Source: Bilabrum cf. latius
Taxonomy: Eukaryota; Bigyra: Bicosoecida; Bigyra; Bicosoecida
Reading direction: 5' to 3'
Assembly (NCBI GenBank): GCA_965178125.1
Contig: OZ237741.1
Span: 124,001-188,000 of the forward strand
Length of the DNA stretch: 64,000 nucleotides
The notes under the pieces are model-generated. The model was not told where the DNA came from. It saw only the letters and a program-made list of their open reading frames with translations, and made no database searches. This document shows positions 13,101 through 22,900 of this stretch, piece after piece. Position numbers and translations under genes: made by a program. The number at the start of each line of letters is the position of its first letter. The first letter of the stretch is position 1.

Positions 13101-13190
13101 TCCCTGGGGGACCTGCCCCCACTAGGGGGCCCGGGCGGGCCAGGCGGTGGTGCTGCCGAGGGCCGGGGGGGGCGGAGGGGCTCCATCTAA
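1147..13190 (+). CDS. Giant low-complexity protein, possibly CAP350/TRM-like centrosomal protein
   Basis: One frame runs to TAA (13188-13190) and is interrupted only by TAG (about 14 in the main exon, e.g. 4146, 4872, 5406, 5796, 6060, 7359, 9330, 9816, 10695, 10995). The preferred start is ATG 1147 in a 28-nt exon (ATG TAG GGT ATT TAG ...) spliced over 1175-1341; a second intron is 1740-1919. ATG 1473 is the fallback start. The product is about 3,900 residues, mostly Gly/Ser/Glu-rich with coiled-coil blocks (around 3600-3740, 6400-6520, 7180-7520). Short acidic aromatic motifs recur: YSDEEFEAEE, YEDESFEEE, YTDDFEDEDED, YTMDFDEEDEED. There are two His-alternating tracts and a poly-Gln run. 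Repeated Y/F-D-D-F-E motifs and an acidic C-terminal helical block (around 12640-12750) recall CAP350/TRM-type centrosome proteins. That assignment is inference from style, not alignment. Confidence 0.55.
1175..1341 (+). other. Predicted intron 1 of the giant gene
   Basis: Donor GTGAGT, acceptor GTTGCAG, 167 nt. It joins a 28-nt first exon (phase 1: final G) to AG CTG GAG, giving Glu-Leu-Glu in the long frame. The phase match supports it, but the exon is tiny and could be fortuitous. Confidence 0.5.
1740..1919 (+). other. Predicted intron 2 of the giant gene
   Basis: Donor GTGAGC, acceptor CCTCGCAG, 180 nt, phase 0. A short tandem CTGCA/CACTG repeat (around 1884-1908) precedes the acceptor. 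The length is a multiple of three and the frame stays open, so retention would add 60 residues. That stretch is Cys-rich and unlike its neighbours, which favours an intron. Confidence 0.6.
2141..2188 (+). repeat. His-alternating tract (HAHAHD then HD repeats)
   Basis: A CATGAC hexamer array encodes alternating His-Asp, preceded by His-Ala, inside the giant gene. Alternating His with small or acidic residues can bind divalent metals; no function is shown here. Confidence 0.85.
7928..7970 (+). repeat. His-Gly tract (HG repeats)
   Basis: CACGGG/CATGGG hexamers encode about seven His-Gly units in the giant gene. It is a second, independent His-alternating array in the same protein, 5.8 kb from the His-Asp tract. 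Confidence 0.85.
9655..9683 (+). repeat. CAG trinucleotide run (poly-Gln)
   Basis: An uninterrupted (CAG)n run of about nine to ten units encodes poly-Gln in the giant protein. A similar Gln run occurs at 40655-40678 in the GT54-like gene. Confidence 0.85.
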
Positions 13191-13409
13191 AGCTAGCTAA
13201 AGTCCATCCAAGGTTGGCGTGAATGAAAACCGGTAAATGTTGTTCAAAATCCATGGCAAACTGTTGTACTACATGCAAATCGTTGGTTGTAGAGCTACCA
13301 CAAGCGGTCGCGTTTCCCAGACCAAATCGAGCTATCGAAACGACCCTACGGTGGCCTCACGTAGACGATCGATCCATGAAAATGACCAGTTCCCTCGATG
13401 CCGACTGTC

Positions 13410-16373
13410 TCAGTTGGACGTGACCATCAAGTTGTCGAAGCCGGACGTCTCGAAGCCGCTGCCGAGCAGCACGAGCCCCGAGGGCACAGTCGTGTCGAAG
13501 TGGCCCAGGCTAGCCCCGCTCACCTCTGGTGACACCTTGGTGCCCTCGAATGTCAGCTTCAGGTGCATCCAGGTCCCTTGCAGGCCGCCTGCCCCGCTGG
13601 GCAGCTCCGCTGCAACACTACTTGCTGCTGGGCCGGGCAGGCTCCCGCTCGCGATGACCGTGGGCCCCTTCTGCCCGAAATCCTCCAGTCTCCAGTCGGA
13701 GGTGGAGTTGACCGTGAGGCAGACGGCCGTCTTGTAGCCCTAGAAGCCGTTGAGGCTCTGCACCCGCCCGCACAGGCGAACAAAAGACTCAGGCATGGGT
13801 GTCCCCAGGCATTGGGTGCCACCTCCCGCCAGGCTCCTGATCTGCCCGTGCTCGTTCACGTCCCACTGCTGGGAGGGGGGCAGCGGGGCCCCGCACGTGG
13901 AGAGGATCGTCTGCGTGGAGGATCCCTCGGGAGCGACGGTGAGGCAGTTCCCGTGCAAGAGTCCCCTGATGCCCTTGTCCTCGGGGTCGTAGGTGAACTG
14001 CAGGCCCTTGTAGCAGTCGGCCCCGCAGCAGGTGGCGCCTTGGGTGAGGCATGTGTACGTGATGATCGGAGCCAGGCACCCGTCCGAGTTCATGCAGGTC
14101 AGCGTCGCCTCGTTCTGCAGGTACAGGGGCCCGCCCTCCGTCCCGTTCTTCCAGGTCTGGTACGGAGAACCGCCCTGCACACAGGGGGCTAGGACCACGG
14201 CTCCGGGGCTGTCCCGTAGGGCCCCCTGCGCGGCCTCCCCGGATCGCTTCACATCCATGTCGCCGTACGTGGGGTAGGCAGCGCTCTCTGGCGCACCCGC
14301 CGTGGCACTCACGTCCACGGATCCAGCGGCTCCACGGCCGGTGCTGGATTCGAAGATGCCCTCGAGGTGCGGGTGCGCCACCAGGTAGTCCCCCGGGGAC
14401 TTTGTTCCCTGGGCACGGGACACAGCACTGGCCAGGCGACGGCGGCTCGCGTCCGCGCGGCGGGCCTCTAGCCCCCGCGCAGCGCGCAGATGGGTGGAGG
14501 AGGAGGAGGAGGAGTCGAGGCTTGCATCAAAGCGTGCATTCGCTCCACCCGCGGGCAGAAAGGCGTCGACCTCCACGGTGTAGTCGCTCCAGAATGAGGC
14601 GTTCAGCCCCCCCACAATGGTGGCGGGAGTGGATGCATGTGCCCACCCGTTGCGGCCGGGCCCCTTGGGCAGGACCTGCACCAGGGCCGGGTTGCTGCCA
14701 CCCACGCTTCCCCTGCCAGATGGGCCGCCAGCGGGCGCGCTTGCCGACGGCAGGATGTCCTCGTGGATCTCGAACACGCCGTACTGGTCCGAGATGTACT
14801 TGGGGATCAGCGTGTTGTTCGTGCCGGCCCCTCCCCCAGGGCTAGAGAAATCCTCGGTGTAGGGGATGGGGAATGGGGCGGAGGCCGGCGGCGGGCTGGG
14901 CACTGTTCCCTTCCGCTGGCCCTCCTGGTTGCTGACCGTGTACATGGCGTCAGGGAACACCGTCAGGTTGAAGGTGGCGCCCTGCCCGCCGGGAAGCTGC
15001 ACGGTTTTCACGTCGGGCATCCGCACGAACTGCGCCTGCTCCGTTGTTCTCCACACTGCGAGGGAAGCCCCCCCCGAGCTGCCCGGCATGCCTGGCGCCA
15101 GAACGACTTGCACCTGCTGCGTGGCCTTGGCCTGCACAGAGGCCTCGCACCGCCCACCGCTCGTTAGGGACTCCACCACGAAAGCGAACTTGTCCGAAGC
15201 TTGGTCGTACAGCGTGATGTAGGCCCCTCCCCCTTGCAGCGTACCAGACCCGGGGGCCCCAAGTGCGGCCAGCTCGAGAGCTGCCTGCACGCTGGCCTTG
15301 GGCCCGAGCTTTGCTTTGGCACGGGCGATGGCATCTGGGTTTGGCGCCGCGCCCAGAAAGCGGAACCCTGGCTGCGCGAATTGCGCGATGTGCGCCGATG
15401 TCCACAGCGGCGCATCCACGTCGTAGTGGTTGCTCCAGGGCTCCATGGCGCGAGTGAGCCCCGCGTGCTGGCAGACGAGGTTCTCGTAGACGGACCACAC
15501 GGTGGACCACGCGATCGTGGCTGTGTTGTTCATGCGCACGTAGTTCTCCACGAGCACCCGCCCCCAGTTGGGGCCGCCCACCCAGCCGGGGGCGTCGCTC
15601 GAGTAGTCCTCGGAGCTCCACTGCTGCAGCCCCGCGGCGGATATGGCAGGGTACGGCTCGTCGCACGGGTAGTGCGTCCCGGTGGCGTACAGCGCATCAC
15701 GGACGGTCTTGTTGCTGACGATCCCGGCAATCATCGCGCTGGGGACGTACTTATTGTCTGGCGCCACTATCTTGGTCGAGCTGTATCCTGCGTCGTCCAT
15801 GGCGCGGCGCAGCTCAACGATCCAGTCGAGCGGCTGAGGGACTCGCTCGTTCCACACGCCCATGTAGTCCACATCGATGCCGACGGTTTCTTTGACGCAA
15901 TTCAACCAGTCGATGTGGTACTTGATGCCATCATCGGAAAAGTATCCTGTCGAATTGTCACCTACCCAGGCTGGCACCGCCCACGATAACCCGTACGTGA
16001 GCACACTGGGGTTTCTCTTCTTTGCCTCGAGCATGAGCCAGTTTTCGTACCCCTTTGAACAGTCTATTTTTCCGCGAACGTCTTCAATGGAGGCTTCATC
16101 GCCATCCGTGCTTTGCCCGCTGCCGCCAATTTCCACCTTGCAGATATGAAGGTTTGCGCCGAAGTTAGGCTTGAAAAGATAGTCAAGCACTTCGGACCGC
16201 TGCGGCTCATCGTAATCCCACAGCAGCCTCGAGCTTGCACCAGCCGAAAGCCCACCGATCCCGTCAAACTTGTGCTGCACGTCATGCGTATCAAGCTCGA
16301 TGCGAGTTGTGTTCATCGCAGTTGCGACGACAAAACATCCTGTTGTGAATGCTACCAGGTTAATAGTGCGCAT
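13410..16373 (-). CDS. GALC: GH59 galactocerebrosidase-like enzyme with lectin insert
   Basis: Predicted secreted or lysosomal glycosidase; GH59 enzymes remove galactose from galactosylceramide. Start ATG 16373 opens a signal peptide (MRTINLVAFTTGCFVVATAM). The fold matches animal GALC closely: FDGIG, SRLL, LDYLFKPNFGANLHICKVEIGG, the acid/base Glu in VWNE (about residue 176) and the nucleophile in WSSED (about 255), then EPWSNHY and SAHIAQFAQPG. The last 110 codons follow a TAG at 13740-13742 and end in FDNLMV, equivalent to the FDNFLV end of the animal enzyme; stop TGA 13410. Between roughly residues 740 and 890 a Cys-rich block with YQTW and QQW motifs looks like a ricin-B-type (beta-trefoil) carbohydrate-binding domain inserted in the C-terminal lectin region. 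987 residues, longer than animal GALC. Intronless, and tandem with the kinase upstream. Confidence 0.9.
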
Positions 16374-16508
16374 AGCTAGATATGCACGGCACACAAGGCC
16401 GGTGTTGTTGGTTCGCGCCGGTCGCTGGGTGCAGCGGAACCGGAACCAACAAGTTGCCAGTTGCAGTTGCCAGTGGCGCTGTGCGCCCGCCGGCGTACCG
16501 TCCACGAC

Positions 16509-18089
16509 TCAGGTTGCACCCGCACCTCCCTCCAGGATCCCAACAAGCGCACTGATTTCTCCTGCTGGTGCTCCGCCCCCTCGTCCAACTCGCCCCGCCG
16601 CCGCCACCGCCTCCCGCGCGGCATCAGCAATCGAAGAGCTCACCCCCTTGACGCTATGACCCTCACCCTCCCCATCATCCTCCCCCGCCTCATGACCCGC
16701 GATTGCTCGTAGCACGCACGGACGATCCGATCCCGCATCGCCCGCTGTGCCCTTGACACCCCCCGCACCTGCCCCATCGCCACTCTATCCAACCAACCCA
16801 TCCACGCCCACGCCCCCGTCCCCTCCCACGGCCCCGTCCCCTCCCACGGCCAGCCAAGGGTGCTCCAGCAGCGAGGCCGCGCTCTCCCTCCGGGCCGGGT
16901 CCCAGCGGAGCAGCCTGCCCACAAAGTCACGCGCCTAGGGGGAGCATCTGGGCAGCAGCCGGTCCATAGGCGAGGAAGGGGTGTGCAAACCCGACGTGCT
17001 CGACACACCGGAGCAAGTGCTCGGGGCAGCTGCTCGCTCAAAATCGGCAGATCCAGACCCTGTGGCCTAAGCAGGAGTGGCTGCGTCTGGAGGTTTAGTA
17101 GATTCTGAACCCTCTCTTTCAGCGCCATCCCCGTCCCCAACCCCGTCCCCAACCCCGTCCCCACCCCCAACCCCACCCCCATCCGCTCCATCGGTGGAAG
17201 CCAGGCTAAGCCTGCCCCAGTCCCTGAGCGAGCTGAGCCCGGGCCCCACGTCGCGCGGGGGCGGACCCAGCCCTTTCTCTATCTCGCCCAGCTGTGCCAG
17301 GTCGCTCTCCCCAGGGAACAAGGGGGACCCTCCCTCGAGACACTCCCCCAGCAGGCAGCCAAGGGCCCAGAGGTCCACCCCGGCACCATACGAGCGAGAG
17401 CCCAGGAGCAGCTCCGGGGCGCGGTACCAGCGGGAGACCACGTGTGGCGTGAGGCACCCGGCCAGCGCGCTCGTCGCTGCATCGATGCCTGGGGCGGCAG
17501 GTGCTCGCTCTGGCTGACCAGCCTAGGAGGGCTCTCCGGTGGGAGCCGGAGCAGGCGGAGGTGTCGAGACAGACCTGGCCAAGCCAAAGTCAAGCAGGAC
17601 CGATATTCCAGACTTTGAATCAACGACCACATTGCTAGGCTTAACATCTCTGTGCAGCACGCTCGCGCGATGGCAGAATGCGAGTGCCTCGCACAGGTCT
17701 CGGGCAATCTCGCGTACGGCTCCTTCTGGAAGCAGATCGGAGCGACGGTGCACCAAATCGTGTAGATTTGGACCAGGGACGAAGTTCATGACGAGAACTA
17801 GGTCATCTGCGGGCGTTCTCATCGCTGCTTTCAATTCTGGCAGGGACCTTGGCAGCGAGGCCATGCCCAGGTTGCGCAAAGCCTTTAAGGCTTCGAGCTC
17901 CCGCCTTCCATCAATGGTCTCCGTCTGTAACCCCCCACGCTCGCCTTTGCGCTGGTAAACGCGCTTGATGGCAACCATAGTGCCATCATCGAGGGCTCCA
18001 GCGAATACCTCTCCGAATGAGCCACCGCCGAGCCTCTTCCCCAGTTTAATGCTTGCATAGCGGGGGCATTCAGCTGCAGACGTACTCAT
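16509..18089 (-). CDS. CMGC-type (CDK/MAPK-like) Ser/Thr protein kinase
   Basis: Protein kinase of 526 residues with four in-frame TAGs. Visible motifs in order: glycine loop [10 protein letters not shown] (about residue 20), [16 protein letters not shown] (about 141), DFGLA, then after the first TAG (17523) [19 protein letters not shown] and [12 protein letters not shown], which are the activation-segment end and subdomain IX of CDK/MAPK-like kinases. The C-lobe end [16 protein letters not shown]...LLEHPWL directly follows a TAG at 16935-16937. The tail is Gly/Val/Ala-rich. ATG 18089 is the only upstream Met before the glycine loop; stop TGA at 16509. Exact subfamily and substrate are unknown. 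Without TAG readthrough it would lack the whole C-lobe. Confidence 0.85.
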
Positions 18090-18489
18090 GCTGTAATCAT
18101 GGTTTCGTTCGCCATATCAGTGTGTCTCTGGCTAGACAGAGCTGGGGCCGACGGTGGGGCAGTTGCACTTGGAAGGTGTGAGCAACGCGGTGGCCTGTAG
18201 ATCACTGCTGCTGTGTACTTGGAGACAAAACTTGGGGTGCTTCGTTCGCTGTCTGGTTCAAACACCGCTTCAACGCACCAAACTCATGCCCTGCAGGCAG
18301 TTGCCAGAATTCGTCCGACCGCAGCCTCGCCTCTCCAACCGATCAGCAGTCCGCCTGCGCCACTGCATCCATAATGCCATGTGACACGTGCCGACGACCC
18401 TGCTTCCGCCCCGACTGCTACTAGGCTCCTCTCTAGGATCACCAAGCCAACAGCATACCCTAGAATTCCCGGGTGCCCGCTCGCAGCAC
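18090..18489. other. 400-bp intergenic region between the kinase and eL6
   Basis: It should carry the 3' end of the eL6 transcript and the promoter of the kinase gene, both on the minus strand. I see no convincing ORF, RNA gene or named promoter element. Confidence 0.6.
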
Positions 18490-19602
18490 TCAGAACTTCA
18501 TGGCGTGGGGCTTGTCGCCCTTGGACAGGGTGAAGGCAGCCTTCAGGTAGTCCTTCATCTCCTCGCCGCCAGCGCCCTTGAAGGCGGGCAGGGCAAGGAT
18601 GGCGCCGTCCACGGCGGCCTGGGCGGCCTTGCGGGCCTCGGTCACGGTGCCGGCGGGGGCGTCCACAACCTCGGTGTCGAACTTCTCGGCCTCCTCGTCG
18701 TCCACGAACACGTCCTCCTCGTCGGCCCTGAAGAAGGCCTCCTCGCCGGAGCGCTGGGCGGCCTTGGCGGCGGCCTTGGCAGCCTTGTCCTTACCGAACC
18801 AGGCCTTCTCAGCGGCCTCGGACGAGGCGCACTCGGGCAGCTTGATGCCCTTGACGCCCTCGATCGAGGTCGAGGTGGCGATCACGTACCGCTGGTTCAC
18901 GCGGCGCAAAGGCACACCGTTCACGGAGAAGGGGCCTGCGAATGACAAGTGGGAGCAGCAGCGCACAAGGGTCCGAGCAGGTAAACGAGGCATGGTGAAG
19001 GAAGCGGTGCCGGAGCGATGCAGCAGCCTGCCCGTCGGTCAGACTGGTACTGCCGCAGGGAGCCCGCGCTAGCGTCAGTCCCTTAGATTTCATAAGCTGT
19101 ATATCATGTATTCGCTGTGGAAGTGAGCGGCCGGCTGCGCTCGCGAACGCGGTGGCTCCCCGAGACGAGAGTTGCAGCTTGCCTCCTCTCCGGCGGGACG
19201 CGGTCGGCGGCGCGACCCGGCCATCCCTGGAAAGCAGGCCGCATTGCAACTAGGCCGCTCAAGTCTAGGTAGCATCTTTCAAGCGGTTGGTATCGTCACT
19301 GGGATCAGCGGCTAGCAGTTGGCATCCGGCAGCCCTTGGGGGCGCCGTGAAGCTCTGCTCTTTCTCTCACCAGTCACAAGCAGGAGTCCAGAGGGAAGGA
19401 CACCAAGGCACACAACACGGCGGCCGCGGTTGCGCCCAGACAGCAGGATGAGAACCTTGCCGGCCTCGATGGAGGACCGGACCTTAGCGCCGGCCGGCTG
19501 GGGCCTGGAGCCGGTCTTCTTGGCCATCGCCCGGCGCGCAGAGCGCGGGACATCATCAGCGGGGTACCAAACGGGCTTTCGCTGCAAGTTAACCTTGGGC
19601 AT
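18490..19602 (-). CDS. RPL6: 60S ribosomal protein eL6
   Basis: Structural protein of the large ribosomal subunit. Two exons: 19602-19371 and 18935-18490, joined in phase 1 so that LLLVTG runs into [20 protein letters not shown], the most conserved block of eL6. Upstream YPADDVPR and [18 protein letters not shown] also match. The C-terminus ([21 protein letters not shown]) ends at TGA, with 225 residues in all. It contains no TAG codon, as might be expected if the reassigned codon is avoided in highly expressed genes. ATG 19602 ([14 protein letters not shown]) is chosen because the sequence upstream is not conserved. It is divergent from CFAP69. Confidence 0.93.
18936..19370 (-). other. Intron of the eL6 gene
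   Basis: Donor GTGAGA, acceptor CATTCGCAG, 435 nt, the longest intron in the window. Joining restores an uninterrupted conserved eL6 block. I found no clear snoRNA in it. Confidence 0.92.
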
Positions 19603-19938
19603 GCTGCCTAGCTGCGACGAGATCGAGCGGTAACAGGTGCAAACAAGCAGTTGGCAACTGAAACTATGGTCTCTAGGCCTACTTTTTGAACAAACCAAAG
19701 CTACGCAAAGCATGGCGATTGTTGTAGGATCAATTCATAGAACGGTATCCGCAGACACGTTGAAAAGGACAAGCATAGCTCACAACCACGAAAATATACG
19801 CTTCGTCCCCTGACTGGTGTTCGATCCGATCAGAAATCTGTTTTGACCGCTCTTGCAATCATATAACGTTACATTATAATATGAACGTTCGTTTCGAGTT
19901 CGAATAGTTCCAACGATCAAATCACCAGCAAGGCCAAG
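19603..19938. promoter_or_regulatory. Divergent promoter region, eL6 / CFAP69
   Basis: 336 bp between two divergent start codons. It holds one of the most AT-rich patches of the window (about 19852-19905, including ATTATAATATG). No specific box can be assigned by eye. Confidence 0.4.
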
Positions 19939-22900
19939 ATGGCCGGATCTGGATTTGACTATGATGATTTCGAACGGTTATTCGAAGACAAACATGCATA
20001 GTCATTGATATAGCGGCAGAGAGATGCTGTTGACGAGCTCCTGGATTGCAACAGAAGGGGCGGCTTCTACGTCTGCGAGCTTGATAGGGTTGCATCAGCT
20101 CTCTTGCTGCTCGCAGATAGAATTTCTGACGGGCACAGTGTTTTAATCGATGATCTTTGTCGCCTGTTGGACCTATCGACTCCCGTGAGTGAATCTGCAC
20201 ACGCCCACGCTTTGCGCTGCGCAACGGCAACTATTTCGCTAACATTGCCGCAGATGGCTGAAAAGCAGAGCAGCAGCGTATCAATTGCAGCACTTCAGAA
20301 CGCCTCCTCTATCGCAGTCGTATCGGACCGTCGCTGCGAACGAGGAAGAGACCCACCGCGACTGCATGACCGCCCTGCTGCGAGCCATCGGGGATCTCCT
20401 GGACGCCGGCGAGCCGCGGGTAGAGCTTGCGGCAGCCGAGGCGCTCTTCCGATTTCTTCGGGGCAGCCCCTCTCCGCAGCTTGACTCGGGCAGCAGCGAG
20501 CTCGGCACCTATTCCAGCTCGGCCGCCGAGATCCCCGGGCTGGGCCTGGCATCCGCGGAGAGGGCCGAGATGGCCGAGGCGGAGGTGAGGGCGCCCGGCT
20601 CCACGCACCCCACCAAATGGGAGCGAGCCCTGTCCCTCGCATGCTCCTCGGGCGCCGTGAAGCGCGTGTGCAGGGCACTGCGGCGCGAGGTGCGGGAGCT
20701 GGCGCAGGCCGACACGGACGGGGACGGCGGCGTGGACGTGGCCGAGTTCCTCCGGTTCAGGGCGCTCAATGACGGTGACGCGGCCAACGATGGTGACACG
20801 CTGGAACAGCTGGCCAGGGCGCAGGGGAGCACCGAAAATGGGGACGGGGATACCGGTGGTCAGCTGGCCCGTGCTGGGGGTCGGCCAGGCACTGCGGGCA
20901 CGGATGCGGGCGGTTCCGCGGGCGCCGCGCATCGCAGTGGGGAGTACTTTCTGGCAGTGATCATCCGTGTGGTGCTGGAGCTGTCAGAAGGCCCCGAAGC
21001 GGCCGCGGCGCTGTCGGCGGGAGGCGCCCCCGGCTCTCTTGTCAGGGTGGTGCACCTCGTGCACGACTGGAGGGACGCAGTGGTGCAGAGTGCCATGGAG
21101 GCGATGTGGAACCTGTGCGAACATTCGGCGTCCAGGGCCACCCAGGGAACAGCGCTGTCCCTGGGCGCGCTGCTCCGCAAGCACAGGGCACACAACGCCT
21201 GCTACCAGCTGGCCACACTCCCCGCCGCCCGCGCCCTTGCTCGACTCTTCGCTCGATCGCTCGCGGGGGCGGTTTCCGAGAAAGACAAGGCGCTCCGCAA
21301 CGACGTGCTAGTGCTGCTCCTGACCCTAGCCAGGTCCCCCGTGCCTCCCCGGAGGCGAACCAGGGTGCCTCCGGGGGCTGCGGCGGCCCACCGCCCGCGC
21401 TCGTCACATGTGTCGAGAAGGGACCGCGCGGCGCACGACGGTGCCACCCCCGATGTGTCCGTTGAGCTGTCCGGGGGCGCGGCTGTGGAGGGGGGCAGCA
21501 GCAGCCTATCTGTGCCTCCTCCGATGCCCGGCACGGAGGCAGAGTACGAGGCCGCCCGTGCGGGTGCAGGGGCTGGTGGTGCGCCCCGCTCGGGGGAGTC
21601 TTCCCCCGCAATGGGGCCCTCGGGGGCGGGGACTCCCGTGGGGTCCCTGGGGGGCTGGCGCGCGGGCGTGCCTGCCTCCCAGCTGCGGGCCACGGAGACG
21701 GCGCTGGCGCAGGCCACGGGCGAGGGGGCCGCCGCTGAGCTGGCCAAGGTGTCGGACGCGGCCCAGGGGGGGGAGGGCTGGGAGGCTCCCTCGGGGCCGG
21801 GGAGCAGTGCCACGGGGGACGGGCACGCGTCCCTGGCTGCCAAGTCCGGGCTGCTGACGCTGGTGCTGCACGTGTGCTCCGCCTGCGAGGCCGGGCTGGA
21901 GGGGACGGACATGCCGGTGGCTGGGTTTGAGGGAGTGATGCAGGACGAGGACGAGCAGGAGCAGGAGCGGGAGCGGGCAGAGGAGCGAAGCAGTGCGGGG
22001 ATGGGTGTGGTGCCCCCATTGGGGGGACAGGGACCCTAGGAACAGGAGGGATTCGGGCTGAGCCTGACCCCAACCGGGGGCCGGGGGAATTCCCCCACCG
22101 CCGGGGGCGCGGGCGGCCTGGCGACAATGGGCTCCGCAGGGCGAGCCGCGGACGCTGCGTGCATGCTGGCGGCGTGGGCGCAAGAGCAGGAGGTGTGGCA
22201 CGAGGGAACAGTGAGGGCCGAGCTGGCGGGCACCAGGGCCAGGAGGCAGGGGCTGGCGGTTCCTCGGCTGGAGGGGCGGAGGGGGGGCACGGGGGAGTTC
22301 TGGACTTCGAGTCCCGCGGACCTGCAGGCCAAGTCGCTGTGCTGGGCGCTTGCAGTGGAGTGCGTGCAGCAGGAGCAGGACGCCTTGCGGGCGGCGGCGA
22401 GGCTGCGGGAGGCGGAGCGGGAGCTGGCGGCGGCCACTGGGACGGGGGAGGAGCAGCCGGCTATCGGCAGCGGGCCAGGGAACAAGGGTACGGATGGGGA
22501 CGCGGACGCGGAGGGCATGCCCTCTCCACCCACCCACAACCCCGGGGCGACCGACGGCGACGGCGACGGCGGCACTCCTCAGCAGCAGGGCGTGGATCGG
22601 GGTGGTGAGGATCTGGGTGGGGATGCAGGGGCGCGGGACGCCGGGTTTGGCGGACTGGACGAGGGCAAGCAGGCAGGTGGGGGGGAACAGGGAATGCTCG
22701 CGGGGACGATGGCCAGCGAGGCGTTCGGGCAGGAGGACCTCGGCGCGGCGCCGCTGGACCCGCAGGATGTTCCGGAGGCGGAGGGCGGTCCAGTCTTGGA
22801 GACGGTCCGCAAGTCTTTGCTGCTGCACGGGCTCCTGACGCACCTCGAGACACCCGCGGAGGGACCCCAGGACAGCGACGAAGAGGACGAAGACGAGGAG

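Noticed and set aside
19240-19260. tRNA-like or other structural RNA genes in the gaps
   Set aside because: No B-box GGTTCGANTCC with a matching acceptor stem was found in any intergenic region or intron. The expected suppressor-type tRNA-Gln(CUA) is therefore not in this window.
18936-19370. snoRNA in the eL6 intron
   Set aside because: Only degenerate C- and D-like boxes were seen, with no suitable spacing or terminal stem.
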